A DNA stretch of 64,000 bases, from assembly GCF_001907195.1 (NCBI RefSeq), contig NZ_LVWA01000005.1:947324-1011323 (forward strand). The letters run 5' to 3'. The position numbers were made by a program, and so were the translations under genes. The stretch comes from Pontibacter flavimaris. GTDB taxonomy: Bacteria; Bacteroidota; Bacteroidia; Cytophagales; Hymenobacteraceae. Each line of letters starts with the position of its first letter. Position 1 is the first letter of the stretch. This document shows, one piece after another, positions 10,786-18,136 of this stretch. A model generated the notes under the pieces. The model was not told where the DNA came from and searched no databases. It saw only the letters and a list, made by a program, of their open reading frames with translations.

Positions 10786-10862
10786 AGCTGAAGGGGCTTT
10801 TGTATCCGAAGCGTATAAAAAAGCCTCTGAGCGTCAACCGGGAGGCTTTTCGGGTAGACCGA
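10786..10862 (+). repeat. terminator-plus-GTAGACC repeat, copy 1
   Basis: Hairpin AAAAGCCTC / GAGGCTTTT (10819-10850) followed by GTAGACCG. The whole 75 bases align with 22610-22680, the terminator and 3' end of tRNA-Glu: both share TCCGAAG, an A-run, AGCGT, AAC, GAGGCTTT and GTAG-CCG in the same order. Here no tRNA follows. The cbb3 oxidase promoter begins 90 bases downstream. Confidence 0.6.
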
Positions 10863-10952
10863 ATATTTTAATTGTCAAGCTTCCCTCACAGGAATCTAGC
10901 TGCGATTAGAATCTGTCAGAAGGGAAGGAAAAAAATAATAAATAACTGATAG

Positions 10953-10986
10953 AATCCATAAAGGATAAGTTTGTCCTTTATGGATT
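10953..10986. promoter_or_regulatory. perfect 13-bp inverted repeat, putative operator of the cbb3 operon
   Basis: Arms AATCCATAAAGGA (10953-10965) and TCCTTTATGGATT (10974-10986) with an 8-base spacer. The spacer contains the promoter -33 TTTG, so a bound protein would block RNA polymerase. The ATAAAGG half-site recurs in front of the Rrf2 gene at 15711-15726. Confidence 0.65.
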
Positions 10987-11001
10987 GTTTACGTACATTT
11001 A
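10970..11001 (+). promoter_or_regulatory. promoter of the cbb3 oxidase operon
   Basis: TTTG (10970-10973), 20 bases, then TACATTTA (10994-11001), close to the Bacteroidota TTTG-N19/20-TAnnTTTG consensus. Transcription would start about 11008. That excludes the ATG at 11006 and favours the one at 11030 for ccoN. Confidence 0.6.
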
Positions 11002-11029
11002 GGGCATGAGCAACTTAAAACCTGCTGAC

Positions 11030-12898
11030 ATGACAAAGCGAAACTGTGTTACTGTACCCCCCCATAAGCATCTGGAACGCCTTAAAATTCCTCTTTTGGC
11101 GGTATTTAGCCTTCTCACTATCCCTTTATTTGCTCAGTCAGGGAGCACCGCTGATAGCGACCTGATCGGTTTACCGGGTATCCTCATTACCATCACGCTG
11201 CTGATCGTACCTGTTGTAGCGGCCCTTTTTCTGCTGGTGGTAAAGGCAAATGCACTCTTCAAGAGAATTCAGAACAGGAAGGATACAGAGGAAGCCACCC
11301 GTTTCGCAGATTATCTGAAAACTTTGAATGTGGAGCAACTGGAAGCCCTGCAAAATGATAAGCTCCACCAGGAATACCACTTAAATAACAGGGAGCTTTC
11401 AGGCCCGTTTGCCCCTGAGGATTCCAAAGGACTACTCAGTAGTATAAACGAGCAGGCCAACATCCGTTTCATAGAAGCCAAGCGCAAAGCCATCGTCCGG
11501 CCGGGTATTGATCCGGCGCTTTCAAGGCTTATTCTCTGGTTTCTGGGGACCGCCACTTTCTGGCTTGTCTTTGGCACGTCGGTGGGAGAGTACGTTGGCA
11601 TTAAATTCGTGGCGCCTGATGTGGACCAGGTAAGCTGGCTGAGCTTTGGCAGGTTGCGGCCGGTACACACCAACGCGGTGTTCTGGGGCTGGTCGTCGCT
11701 GGCCATGCTGGGCCTGGGCTATTACGTGGTGCCGCGGGTAAGTAACATACAGATACATAGCCTGAAAAGTGGCTGGTGGACGCTGATCCTCATCAATGCT
11801 TCGGTTGTGCTGGGCACTATCGCACTGATGGCGGGTATCAACAACGGCGGCGGCGAGTACCGCGAGTACATCTGGCCCATCCAGTTGCTGTTCGGCATCG
11901 GCCTGGTAATAACTCTTATTAACTTTTTGAGAACCGTTGCCAACCGCAAAACAACGGAAATCTATGTATCGAACTGGTACATTGTGGCGGCCGTCATGTT
12001 TGCCATCGTGATCTCCATTGTGGCGTATGTGCCGAATTTTCAGAACGGACTCGGTGAAACCATCATCCAGGGCTACTACATGCACCAAGGCGTGGGCATG
12101 TGGTTCATGCTCTTCACGCTCGGATTGGTATACTACTACCTGCCCCAGCAGCTCAACAAACCCATCTATTCTTATAGTTTGGGCATACTTGCCTTCTGGT
12201 CACAGATATTCTTTTATACGTTGATAGGCACGCACCACTTCGTGTTCAGTGCCATCCCCTGGTCATTACAAACGGTGGCAATAGTGGGCAGTGCCGGCAT
12301 GATCATTCCAGTCGTATCAGGTACCACCAATTTCCTGATGACCTTCCGGGGTGCCTGGCATAAAGTGGCCGGCAGCTATACCTTGCCATTCTTCATCGTG
12401 GGCATCATCTTCTACTTTACGGGCTCATTACAGGGCACAGCTGAGGCATTCCGCAGCACCAACCTTATCTGGCACTTTACAGATTTTACGGTGGCCCACT
12501 CGCACCTGACCATGTACGGTATCATCGCCTTCTTTTTGTGGGGTGGGATCTATGCTATTGTACCTCGACTTACGCGACAGGAACCTCCACAGATCACGGT
12601 GGGCATTCACTTCTGGATGGCCTTTATCGGGATGATGTTCTATACCGTGCCGCTAATGTGGGGCGGAACTATGCGCGGCCTGATGTGGATGGATGGACTA
12701 CCTTTTATTGAAAGTGTGACCATGATGGCTCCTTACTGGTTGTGGCGTGCCATTGGCGGTTCACTGATGTGGGTATCGCACCTGGTGTTTGCCTACAACA
12801 TGTATAACATGATCAATCCGCGCAAAACAGTAAACATCAATGACATCGCGATCGAGAAGCTGCATGCGGAAGAACTGGTGGAGATACAGGGCACATAA
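11030..12898 (+). CDS. ccoN: cbb3-type cytochrome c oxidase subunit I
   Basis: Catalytic subunit of a high-affinity terminal oxidase in the inner membrane. From the ATG at 11030 (622 residues), the core has the expected ligands: heme b His213 (RPVHTN), CuB His352, His402 and His403 (GTHH), the active-site Tyr396 six residues before the His pair, and the heme ligands His490 and His492 (VAHSH). Ahead of the core there is an unusual 150-residue extension: a signal-like helix, a second helix (about 48-70) and a charged cytoplasmic stretch. Loss of Tyr would suggest a nitric oxide reductase; it is present, so an oxygen-reducing oxidase is favoured. The ATG at 11006 is the alternative start but lies before the predicted transcript start. 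First gene of the operon. Confidence 0.9.
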   Translation: MTKRNCVTVPPHKHLERLKIPLLAVFSLLTIPLFAQSGSTADSDLIGLPGILITITLLIVPVVAALFLLVVKANALFKRIQNRKDTEEATRFADYLKTLNVEQLEALQNDKLHQEYHLNNRELSGPFAPEDSKGLLSSINEQANIRFIEAKRKAIVRPGIDPALSRLILWFLGTATFWLVFGTSVGEYVGIKFVAPDVDQVSWLSFGRLRPVHTNAVFWGWSSLAMLGLGYYVVPRVSNIQIHSLKSGWWTLILINASVVLGTIALMAGINNGGGEYREYIWPIQLLFGIGLVITLINFLRTVANRKTTEIYVSNWYIVAAVMFAIVISIVAYVPNFQNGLGETIIQGYYMHQGVGMWFMLFTLGLVYYYLPQQLNKPIYSYSLGILAFWSQIFFYTLIGTHHFVFSAIPWSLQTVAIVGSAGMIIPVVSGTTNFLMTFRGAWHKVAGSYTLPFFIVGIIFYFTGSLQGTAEAFRSTNLIWHFTDFTVAHSHLTMYGIIAFFLWGGIYAIVPRLTRQEPPQITVGIHFWMAFIGMMFYTVPLMWGGTMRGLMWMDGLPFIESVTMMAPYWLWRAIGGSLMWVSHLVFAYNMYNMINPRKTVNINDIAIEKLHAEELVEIQGT

Positions 12899-12960
12899 AG
12901 GCGGCATAAGACGGTACAACCAATAAAATTCCTAACAATTGCTTTTGACACTTACGGCAT

Positions 12961-13974
12961 ATGATGGACTTTTTTAACAACTATAAGAAACTATACCTCA
13001 GTGCGCTTGGCTTGTTTGTCGTGCTCACCATACTGGTTGCTGTTATGCCTGCCATAAACAACCAGAACAACAACAGCCCGCTGCCTAACGAAGAACCTCT
13101 GAGCGACGCTGCACTGGCAGGCAAGGCACTGTACGTAGCCAATGGCTGCGTGGCCTGCCATACCCAACAGGTGCGTAACCTTGAAATGGACAATGTATGG
13201 GGCAAGCGGCCCAGCATTGCAGCCGACTATGCCAGTGAGCACAGAACTGATCTCTGGCGCAACACGGCTACGCTGATGGGCACTGAACGCACCGGCCCCG
13301 ACTTAACCGATGTAGGCAACCGCCAGCCAAGCGCAGAGTGGAACCTGCTGCACCTGTATCAGCCGCGTGCCGTAGTAGCTGCGTCTGTTATGCCGGCCTA
13401 CCCATGGTTGTTTGAGGAGAAAACGAACTTGGATGAGGGCGATGTTGAGATTTCGGTGCCCGATGAATTCCGAAAGGGTGTGAAAGGAAAGATTGTGGCA
13501 ACCCAGGACGCGCTCAACCTGGTAGCCTACCTGCAATCTTTGAAGCAGGTGGAGTTGCCTGGAGCTATGCCTGTACCTGAATTCCTCTACAAGCGGGAGC
13601 AAAAGCCTGATGCGGTAGCTGGCGGCGGAGAAGACATGGGGCTGGACGGTGCTGCGCTTTATGCGGCCAATTGCCAGAGCTGCCACCAGGCCAGCGGTGA
13701 GGGGCTGAAAGGAGCCTTTCCGCCCCTGAAAGGCAGTGCGATTGTAACGGATGATAATCCGGAAGTGCTGATTGATATTGTGATGAATGGGTATGATGCC
13801 CGGCCAGAGTTTGGCTCTATGCCTGCCATTGGAACGAACATGAACTTATCAGCGGCCGAGGTAGCCGCTATCATTAACCACGAGCGCTCCAGTTGGGGCA
13901 ACAAAGCCCGCAAGGTGCCGGTGGAAGAAGTACAGAAGATCATGGATTTCCTGAAGCAGACAGCCAAAAAGTAA
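12961..13974 (+). CDS. ccoO: cbb3 oxidase subunit II (CcoO) fused to a second cytochrome c domain
   Basis: 337 residues. An N-terminal membrane anchor (about 9-30) leads to a CcoO-type mono-heme domain with CVACH at residues 63-67, the QQVR and DLWRNT..GTERTGPDL segments typical of CcoO, and a MPAYPWL axial Met region near 144. A second c-type domain follows, with CQSCH at 238-242. It probably replaces the separate di-heme CcoP subunit, since no ccoP gene is seen. Electrons would pass from a soluble donor through these hemes to CcoN. It lies 62 bases after ccoN, in the same operon. Heme attachment needs cytochrome c maturation genes, not present in the window. Confidence 0.88.
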   Translation: MMDFFNNYKKLYLSALGLFVVLTILVAVMPAINNQNNNSPLPNEEPLSDAALAGKALYVANGCVACHTQQVRNLEMDNVWGKRPSIAADYASEHRTDLWRNTATLMGTERTGPDLTDVGNRQPSAEWNLLHLYQPRAVVAASVMPAYPWLFEEKTNLDEGDVEISVPDEFRKGVKGKIVATQDALNLVAYLQSLKQVELPGAMPVPEFLYKREQKPDAVAGGGEDMGLDGAALYAANCQSCHQASGEGLKGAFPPLKGSAIVTDDNPEVLIDIVMNGYDARPEFGSMPAIGTNMNLSAAEVAAIINHERSSWGNKARKVPVEEVQKIMDFLKQTAKK

Positions 13975-13980
13975 CAGTAA

Positions 13981-14262
13981 ATGTCCGAAGGAATGTCTTC
14001 CAGTAAGCTACCGGAGCTGCTGACTGCCACCCCTTTTGAAGGGAGGCTTTTAGCTATAGCCCTTGCCAGGAAAGCTATCTACGACAGGCAACCGGACAAA
14101 GGGCTGAGACAGCAACAAATGGATTGTTGTGCTTTTGAACCGGCTAAAGAACAAAAGGCTGCATTCCGCAAAGAAACTGCCTGTTGTAAAGTGTATGCCC
14201 GGAAAATGTTTCAGGAGGTAGCAAAGGCAAATAACTATTGGAGTAAAAAGAAGACACCTTAA
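13981..14262 (+). CDS. small protein, TATPFEGR family, paralogue 1
   Basis: 93 residues, no signal or membrane segment, basic. It shares with the next gene the opening LP-L-TATPFEGR-LAI-LARK-I, a central QPD-G-RQQ, and the ending A-ANNYW, so the two are tandem duplicates. This copy carries three Cys residues (a CC pair near 49 and another near 67) that the second lacks. I do not recognise the family. It starts six bases after the ccoO stop, in the oxidase operon, so a role in oxidase assembly or its control is a reasonable guess, not a finding. Confidence 0.75.
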   Translation: MSEGMSSSKLPELLTATPFEGRLLAIALARKAIYDRQPDKGLRQQQMDCCAFEPAKEQKAAFRKETACCKVYARKMFQEVAKANNYWSKKKTP

Positions 14263-14284
14263 CGTAGCATAAACCTATAGAACC

Positions 14285-14530
14285 ATGCAAAATCAGGAAG
14301 AAAACTACCTGCCAACTCTTATTACTGCCACCCCTTTTGAAGGCAGGCAGCTTGCTATAAAACTTGCCCGCAAATCCATAGGCGCTATTCAGCCGGATGC
14401 CGGCATACGACAGCAGTTGCGTGCCGCTTATGCCTCCGATACAGCCCAACTGATTGCCTCGGCACAGGTAATAGCTACAGAGTTTCAGACGATTGCACAG
14501 GCAAACAATTATTGGAAGACAACAGATTAA
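14285..14530 (+). CDS. small protein, TATPFEGR family, paralogue 2
   Basis: 81 residues, soluble, Cys-free. Same layout as its neighbour: LPTLITATPFEGRQLAIKLA (residues 9-28), SIGAIQPDAGIRQQ, and a C-terminal IAQANNYWK. It is Ala/Gln-rich with likely helices. The tight spacing to both flanking genes (22 and 12 bases) places it in the cbb3 operon. Unknown function. Confidence 0.75.
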   Translation: MQNQEENYLPTLITATPFEGRQLAIKLARKSIGAIQPDAGIRQQLRAAYASDTAQLIASAQVIATEFQTIAQANNYWKTTD

Positions 14531-14542
14531 CGGAATTGACTT

Positions 14543-14800
14543 ATGAAAGCCTTTATACTTACGGTTCTCGCCACACTCCTTAGCCTGACAGCTTTTGCGT
14601 GTCCGGTGTGTGAGAAGCAGCAGCCAAAAGTGCTGCAGGGCATCAGCCACGGAGCAGGCCCGCAAAGTGACTGGGACTATGTCCTGGTATGGGCCACGGT
14701 GCTCATTGTCGTGTTTTGCCTGTTTTTTAGCATAAAATGGCTGGCCCGGCCCGGTGAACAAGGTGAGGACCATATCAAAAGAACCATCTTAGATTTCTGA
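14543..14800 (+). CDS. small membrane protein with CPVC motif, cbb3 operon
   Basis: 85 residues: signal-like helix (residues 1-18), then CPVCEKQQP at the mature N-terminus, then one membrane helix (about 50-68) and a short basic cytoplasmic tail. The CxxC would face the periplasm, suggesting metal or heme handling or a disulfide, but this is inference. It sits between the small paralogues and the next membrane protein, separated by five bases or so. It could be an accessory subunit in the place of CcoQ/CcoH. Not recognised as a named family. Confidence 0.7.
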   Translation: MKAFILTVLATLLSLTAFACPVCEKQQPKVLQGISHGAGPQSDWDYVLVWATVLIVVFCLFFSIKWLARPGEQGEDHIKRTILDF

Positions 14801-14804
14801 TAAA

Positions 14805-15212
14805 ATGGATGATAAAAGCACTGTAGTAATTTTTGTGGATGACGATGTGCAGCCTGTCGGCTCTTTCAGATCACCTATAAATTTCGAGCTGGACACCCGC
14901 AAACTGGTGGATGGGGAGCATACCTTGCGCATTGTCAGTAAAGATCCATCTGGTAAAGAGGGTATCCGTAAAATCCCTTTTGTGGTGCGGAATGGTCCGG
15001 ATATTAACGTGGAAGGCATCTCAGAGAATGAAGTAGTGGATGGCGTATTGCCCATCATGGTGAGTGCCTATGGCAAAGGCGATCAGAAAGTGTTCCTGAT
15101 TGAAGGCAGTGAAACACCTCGCAGCATACCTAACTGGGTCTGGATCCTGCATATTGTTTTTGGCGGCTGGGCGCTATATTACCTGATCACGCAATTCGCG
15201 ATTGGCACATGA
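14805..15212 (+). CDS. membrane-anchored beta-sandwich protein, cbb3 operon
   Basis: 135 residues. The first 100 look like an immunoglobulin-like beta domain (VVIFVDDDVQPVGSF..., DGEHTLRIVSKDPSGKEG), ending in one C-terminal membrane helix (about 110-130, WVWILHIVFGGWALYYL). No signal peptide is seen at the chosen ATG. It follows the CPVC gene by four bases. In position it resembles FixH/CcoH-like accessory genes, but I see no FixH motif. Probably an oxidase accessory or assembly factor. Confidence 0.65.
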   Translation: MDDKSTVVIFVDDDVQPVGSFRSPINFELDTRKLVDGEHTLRIVSKDPSGKEGIRKIPFVVRNGPDINVEGISENEVVDGVLPIMVSAYGKGDQKVFLIEGSETPRSIPNWVWILHIVFGGWALYYLITQFAIGT

Positions 15213-15292
15213 TGGTAATAAAGGGCAGGTCTAAGCTGGAGAGCATGGAATTCCTGGTTCAATCGGGAGGTGCTATTCTTTAGGAAGATAAA

Positions 15293-15649
15293 ATGGAAAT
15301 GAAAGAAATACATGCCAATGCTTCGTACAAGGTTTTAAGCGTTGGCCTAGGCGGCGGGGAGGAAATGCCGCGGCATTATGCTTCGTCAGATGCTTTTATG
15401 GTTGTGAAGGCAGGTAAGGGAATTCTGAAGCTCAGGGGAAGAGAACTTACACTGGAAGCAGGCACTACGTTGCTTATTCCAGCCAATGAGCCACACAGCC
15501 TTTATATTCTTGAAAATTTTGCTGCCGAAGTTGTATTGGCTGCCGGCGCACAGATAAACTTCACGGGCAGCCAAAATGCCGGAAGTGATCATGTAAATAA
15601 CCAAGTGTCAGACACAACATTACGAGTCGTTACAGGACATAGCCAATAG
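15293..15649 (+). CDS. cupin-domain protein
   Basis: 118 residues forming one small beta-barrel cupin. The cupin 1 region is GGEEMPRHYASSDAF (one His, no second metal His pair in the standard GxHxH form) and cupin 2 is IPANEPHSLYILENF, which keeps PxxxPH. Metal binding is therefore uncertain. It lies between the oxidase accessory genes and the Rrf2 regulator, so it likely belongs to the same transcript or regulon; a sensor or small-molecule-binding role is possible. Start ATG 15293; a second ATG two codons on is equally plausible. Confidence 0.75.
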   Translation: MEMKEIHANASYKVLSVGLGGGEEMPRHYASSDAFMVVKAGKGILKLRGRELTLEAGTTLLIPANEPHSLYILENFAAEVVLAAGAQINFTGSQNAGSDHVNNQVSDTTLRVVTGHSQ

Positions 15650-15666
15650 CAGGTACATGAAGTTTT

Positions 15667-15726
15667 CTACCCCTTTTTAGGTAGTTATACTTTATGTTTG
15701 CAGTAGAACACTATAAAGGGGGATAG
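15667..15726 (+). promoter_or_regulatory. promoter and putative operator of the Rrf2 gene
   Basis: TATGTTTG (15693-15700) is a perfect TAnnTTTG -7 box. Imperfect inverted arms flank it: CTACCCCTTTTTAG (15667-15680) and CTATAAAGGGGGATAG (15711-15726). The right arm shares ATAAAGG with the cbb3 operator. Autoregulation by the Rrf2 protein is inferred. Confidence 0.5.
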
Positions 15727-15729
15727 CAT

Positions 15730-16167
15730 ATGATTTCTAAGTCGTGCAAATATGGCATCAGGGCGGCAGTTTTTATTGCCTCTAAAGCGGGAGAAGGAGT
15801 TAAGCTTAATGTGAAAGACATTGCAAAAGAGGTAGATGCGCCCGAGGCTTTTACGGCAAAGATTCTGCAAATTCTCAACAAGCACCGGATCATAACCTCT
15901 TTGAAAGGACCGTACGGCGGGTTCTTCATTGATGGTTACCAGTTGGAGCAACCTATTATCAATATAGTTAATGCCATAGACGGAATGGCTGTTTTCTGGG
16001 AATGCGGATTAGGTCTGAAGAAATGCTCCGAAACTCACCCATGTCCTTTACACGACAAATTTAAAGTGGCACGTGAGTCCCTGCGGGATGTATTCCAGAA
16101 TACTACTATAGAGCAACTGGCCAAGGAGCTTAAGGAGGGTACTTCTTTTATCAAGAACCTGACGTAA
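15730..16167 (+). CDS. Rrf2-family transcriptional regulator, Fe-S cysteine type
   Basis: 145 residues. N-terminal winged helix (KSCKYGIRAAVFIA, then a recognition region with APEAFTAKILQILNKHRIITSLKGPYGGF, residues 38-65), followed by three cysteines at 92, 99 and 105 (C-x6-C-x5-C), the arrangement that holds a [2Fe-2S] or [4Fe-4S] cluster in IscR/NsrR proteins. Such proteins sense nitric oxide, oxygen or cluster status. Position at the end of the cbb3 operon and the shared ATAAAGG half-sites suggest that it controls the oxidase in response to NO or oxygen. Whether it is NsrR or another branch cannot be told by eye. Confidence 0.87.
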   Translation: MISKSCKYGIRAAVFIASKAGEGVKLNVKDIAKEVDAPEAFTAKILQILNKHRIITSLKGPYGGFFIDGYQLEQPIINIVNAIDGMAVFWECGLGLKKCSETHPCPLHDKFKVARESLRDVFQNTTIEQLAKELKEGTSFIKNLT

Positions 16168-16282
16168 CGCATTCACTGTTAGAAGTCAAACTTGCCTTTG
16201 TCATAGGAGCGTCTAGACCTGCGGGTTGCGCGAAGCTCAAGAAGAGACTGCTTAAGGATATAAAAAATTGTCTGGATCGCAA

Positions 16283-16350
16283 AAAAGTCCGCTCCAGTTT
16301 TATCTGAAGCGGATTTTTATGTAGACCATAGAATAGAATTATCGAACTTT
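16283..16350 (+). repeat. terminator-plus-GTAGACC repeat, copy 2
   Basis: Hairpin with arms TCCGCT.. / AGCGGA.. and T-run (about 16286-16320), then GTAGACC and ATTATCGAAC. It aligns over about 70 bases with 52797-52870, including the loop CAGTTTTA-CTGAAG. It serves as a terminator after the Rrf2 gene. The tail resembles the tRNA-Glu 3' end region (GTAG-CC ... ATCGAAC). Confidence 0.65.
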
Positions 16351-16426
16351 ATCACTGTGATCTGGCTGCTTTAGAAGCATTCTTTCTATAGAAATAGCAA
16401 CTAGTATTAGTAGCCCCATTTCACTT

Positions 16427-17253
16427 TTAGCCCAATCTATTTCTGAATTCTCTGGGAGTCATACCTATTAGTTTTTTTACATAGCGCGTGAAAAAAGACC
16501 TACTAGAGAATTCCATTTCATCGGCGATCCCGGATATATTTAGGTTCTTGACTTGCAAGAGAAGAATAATCGTTTCTCTTACATAACGCTGTATCCACTC
16601 CGAGGCAGTAACAGCTGAATTTTGCTTGCATACATAATTTAAATATTTGGCCGTAATGTTGAGCTTGTTGGCGTAAAACCGTACCTCCCGCTCTTTCATA
16701 CAATGTTGATGCACTAATTGCATAAAGCGCTCATAAAGTGTCCCGCTTTCTATTGTTCGTTTGTGGCGTTCAAACTCATTTGCAAACGTGTGCCACATTT
16801 CCAACAGGAACACCTGCATTTGCAGCTTCAGGGTTTCATGATAAAAGCGGTGTTCTGTATCTGAAAACTTACCGTGCAAAAGGTGAAAATTTAAAAGCAC
16901 TCTATGCTTGTCTTTCTTCTCGGTCAGGTGCAGCACCGGGTTGTCTCTAGAATGTAATAAAGCATCAATGCTCCAGCTTTGGTCCGGAATATTTTCATCA
17001 AGGAAATCTCTTTCCACCAGCAGAACTGTTGCGTTAACTTTCTTTGAGAACGTCAGATCTGCCAACTTGCTGTCCGCAAAAAAAACACTAATCCTCCAGC
17101 TTTGCAGGTATACGGCTTATCATTGAAGACAAAGTCTATACTTCCCCTGTGGCAGTAGATATGCGTGTGGTAACGATACAAAAAGTCATCTGGTAACGGC
17201 ACACCACCAAGCACCTTCAGCAAGATAATTCTATCCTTATCTTCTTTATTCAT
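16427..17253 (-). pseudogene. AraC-family regulator split by a one-base frameshift
   Basis: The N-terminal part (17253 down to about 17086) encodes MNKEDKDRIILLKVLGGVPL... and a cupin-like sensor strand ending GGLVFF. The frame then runs out. The remaining 210 residues, ending in an AraC double HTH (FYANKLNITAKYLNYVCKQN and ISGIADEMEFSSRSFFTRYV), continue in another frame. The break is at a run of eight A on the + strand (17078-17085). One extra T on the coding strand would rejoin the frames as GGLVFFFADSKLADLTF. It may be a real mutation, a slippage switch or a sequence error. The gene is divergent from the acetyltransferase, 114 bases away. Confidence 0.8.
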
Positions 17254-17367
17254 TCAAATGACCCTGAGTTAGATAGTTTAGGCAATATCTGACACTATAT
17301 GCGTACAACGTGTAACGAATAGCAGGTAGAATTCGGGTAAATTTGTAATCTACATTATTACACTACT

Positions 17368-17937
17368 ATGAAAACGCAACAGACAGATATATTTCAACGG
17401 CTATTAAATGGTGAAGCTGTTCCATTTAGCGATGCGGATTACGCTCAAATCGGTGATGCTTGTAACAGTACACGAAAACTACTCATCCAATTAAACGCTG
17501 AAGCAGACCCGAACAAAATCAGAAAGCTGTTAAGCCAGATCACTGCTTCTGAGATTGATGCGACTACCATGGTATTCCCGCCACTTCAAATCAACTATGG
17601 AAGGAACACCAAGATCGGGAAGAATGTGTTTATCAACTTTGATTGTACATTTTTGGATTTGGGCGGCATTACCATAGAAGACAATGTGATGCTTGCTCCC
17701 AAAGTCTGCCTGCTCTCAGAGGGCCATCCTATCTCTGTAAACGATAGACAAACACTCACTGCAGGTAAAATTCACATTAAGAAAAATGCCTGGATTGGTG
17801 CCCAAGCCACCATTTTGCAAGGCGTGACGATTGGTGAGAACTCCATCGTAGCGGCAGGAGCCGTGGTTTCCAAAGATGTGCCGGACAATACCGTGGTAGG
17901 TGGCATTCCAGCCAAAATCATCAAGAAAATTAAATGA
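17368..17937 (+). CDS. maltose/galactoside O-acetyltransferase-like, left-handed beta-helix
   Basis: 189 residues. N-terminal helical region (Mac-type, residues 5-60), then hexapeptide repeats of a left-handed beta helix: IGKNVFINFDCTFLDLGGIT, IEDNVMLAPKVCLLSEGHPI (family His near 118), and WIGAQATILQGVTIGENSIV, ending VVGGIPAKIIKKIK. The family uses acetyl-CoA to acetylate sugars or related hydroxyls and works as a trimer. All parts are intact. It is divergent from the broken AraC gene, which was perhaps its regulator. Confidence 0.9.
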   Translation: MKTQQTDIFQRLLNGEAVPFSDADYAQIGDACNSTRKLLIQLNAEADPNKIRKLLSQITASEIDATTMVFPPLQINYGRNTKIGKNVFINFDCTFLDLGGITIEDNVMLAPKVCLLSEGHPISVNDRQTLTAGKIHIKKNAWIGAQATILQGVTIGENSIVAAGAVVSKDVPDNTVVGGIPAKIIKKIK

Positions 17938-18136
17938 AACCTTCTCTTAACCAGAGAAATAGAAAATATAGAAATGAGGAAGATACTTGTTGTAGCAGCT
18001 TCAGCACTTATGTTACTAGCACACAGTTGCTGCGACGGTTGCAGCTGAGTTATACAAAGAAAGTAGTTTTAAAGTGGGGCTATAACAGCCCCTTCATACA
18101 ATTTGAAAGTATGCTTCTTCCTTAAACATTATCTTT

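Noticed and set aside
11030..12898. Nitric oxide reductase instead of cbb3 oxidase
   Set aside because: The active-site Tyr396 and all CuB and heme His are placed as in CcoN, and a CcoO partner follows. The NO-type regulator alone is not enough.
15212..15283. 23-codon frame between the Ig-like gene and the cupin gene
   Set aside because: Overlaps the stop as TGATG, but no recognisable product; too short to support.
17974..18048. 24-residue peptide MRKILVVAASALMLLAHSCC... resembling a lipoprotein signal
   Set aside because: Stops six residues after the lipobox-like Cys; could be a remnant of a lost lipoprotein gene, but there is nothing to attach it to.
17934..18125. 63-residue frame overlapping the acetyltransferase stop
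   Set aside because: No family resemblance; composition unlike coding sequence.
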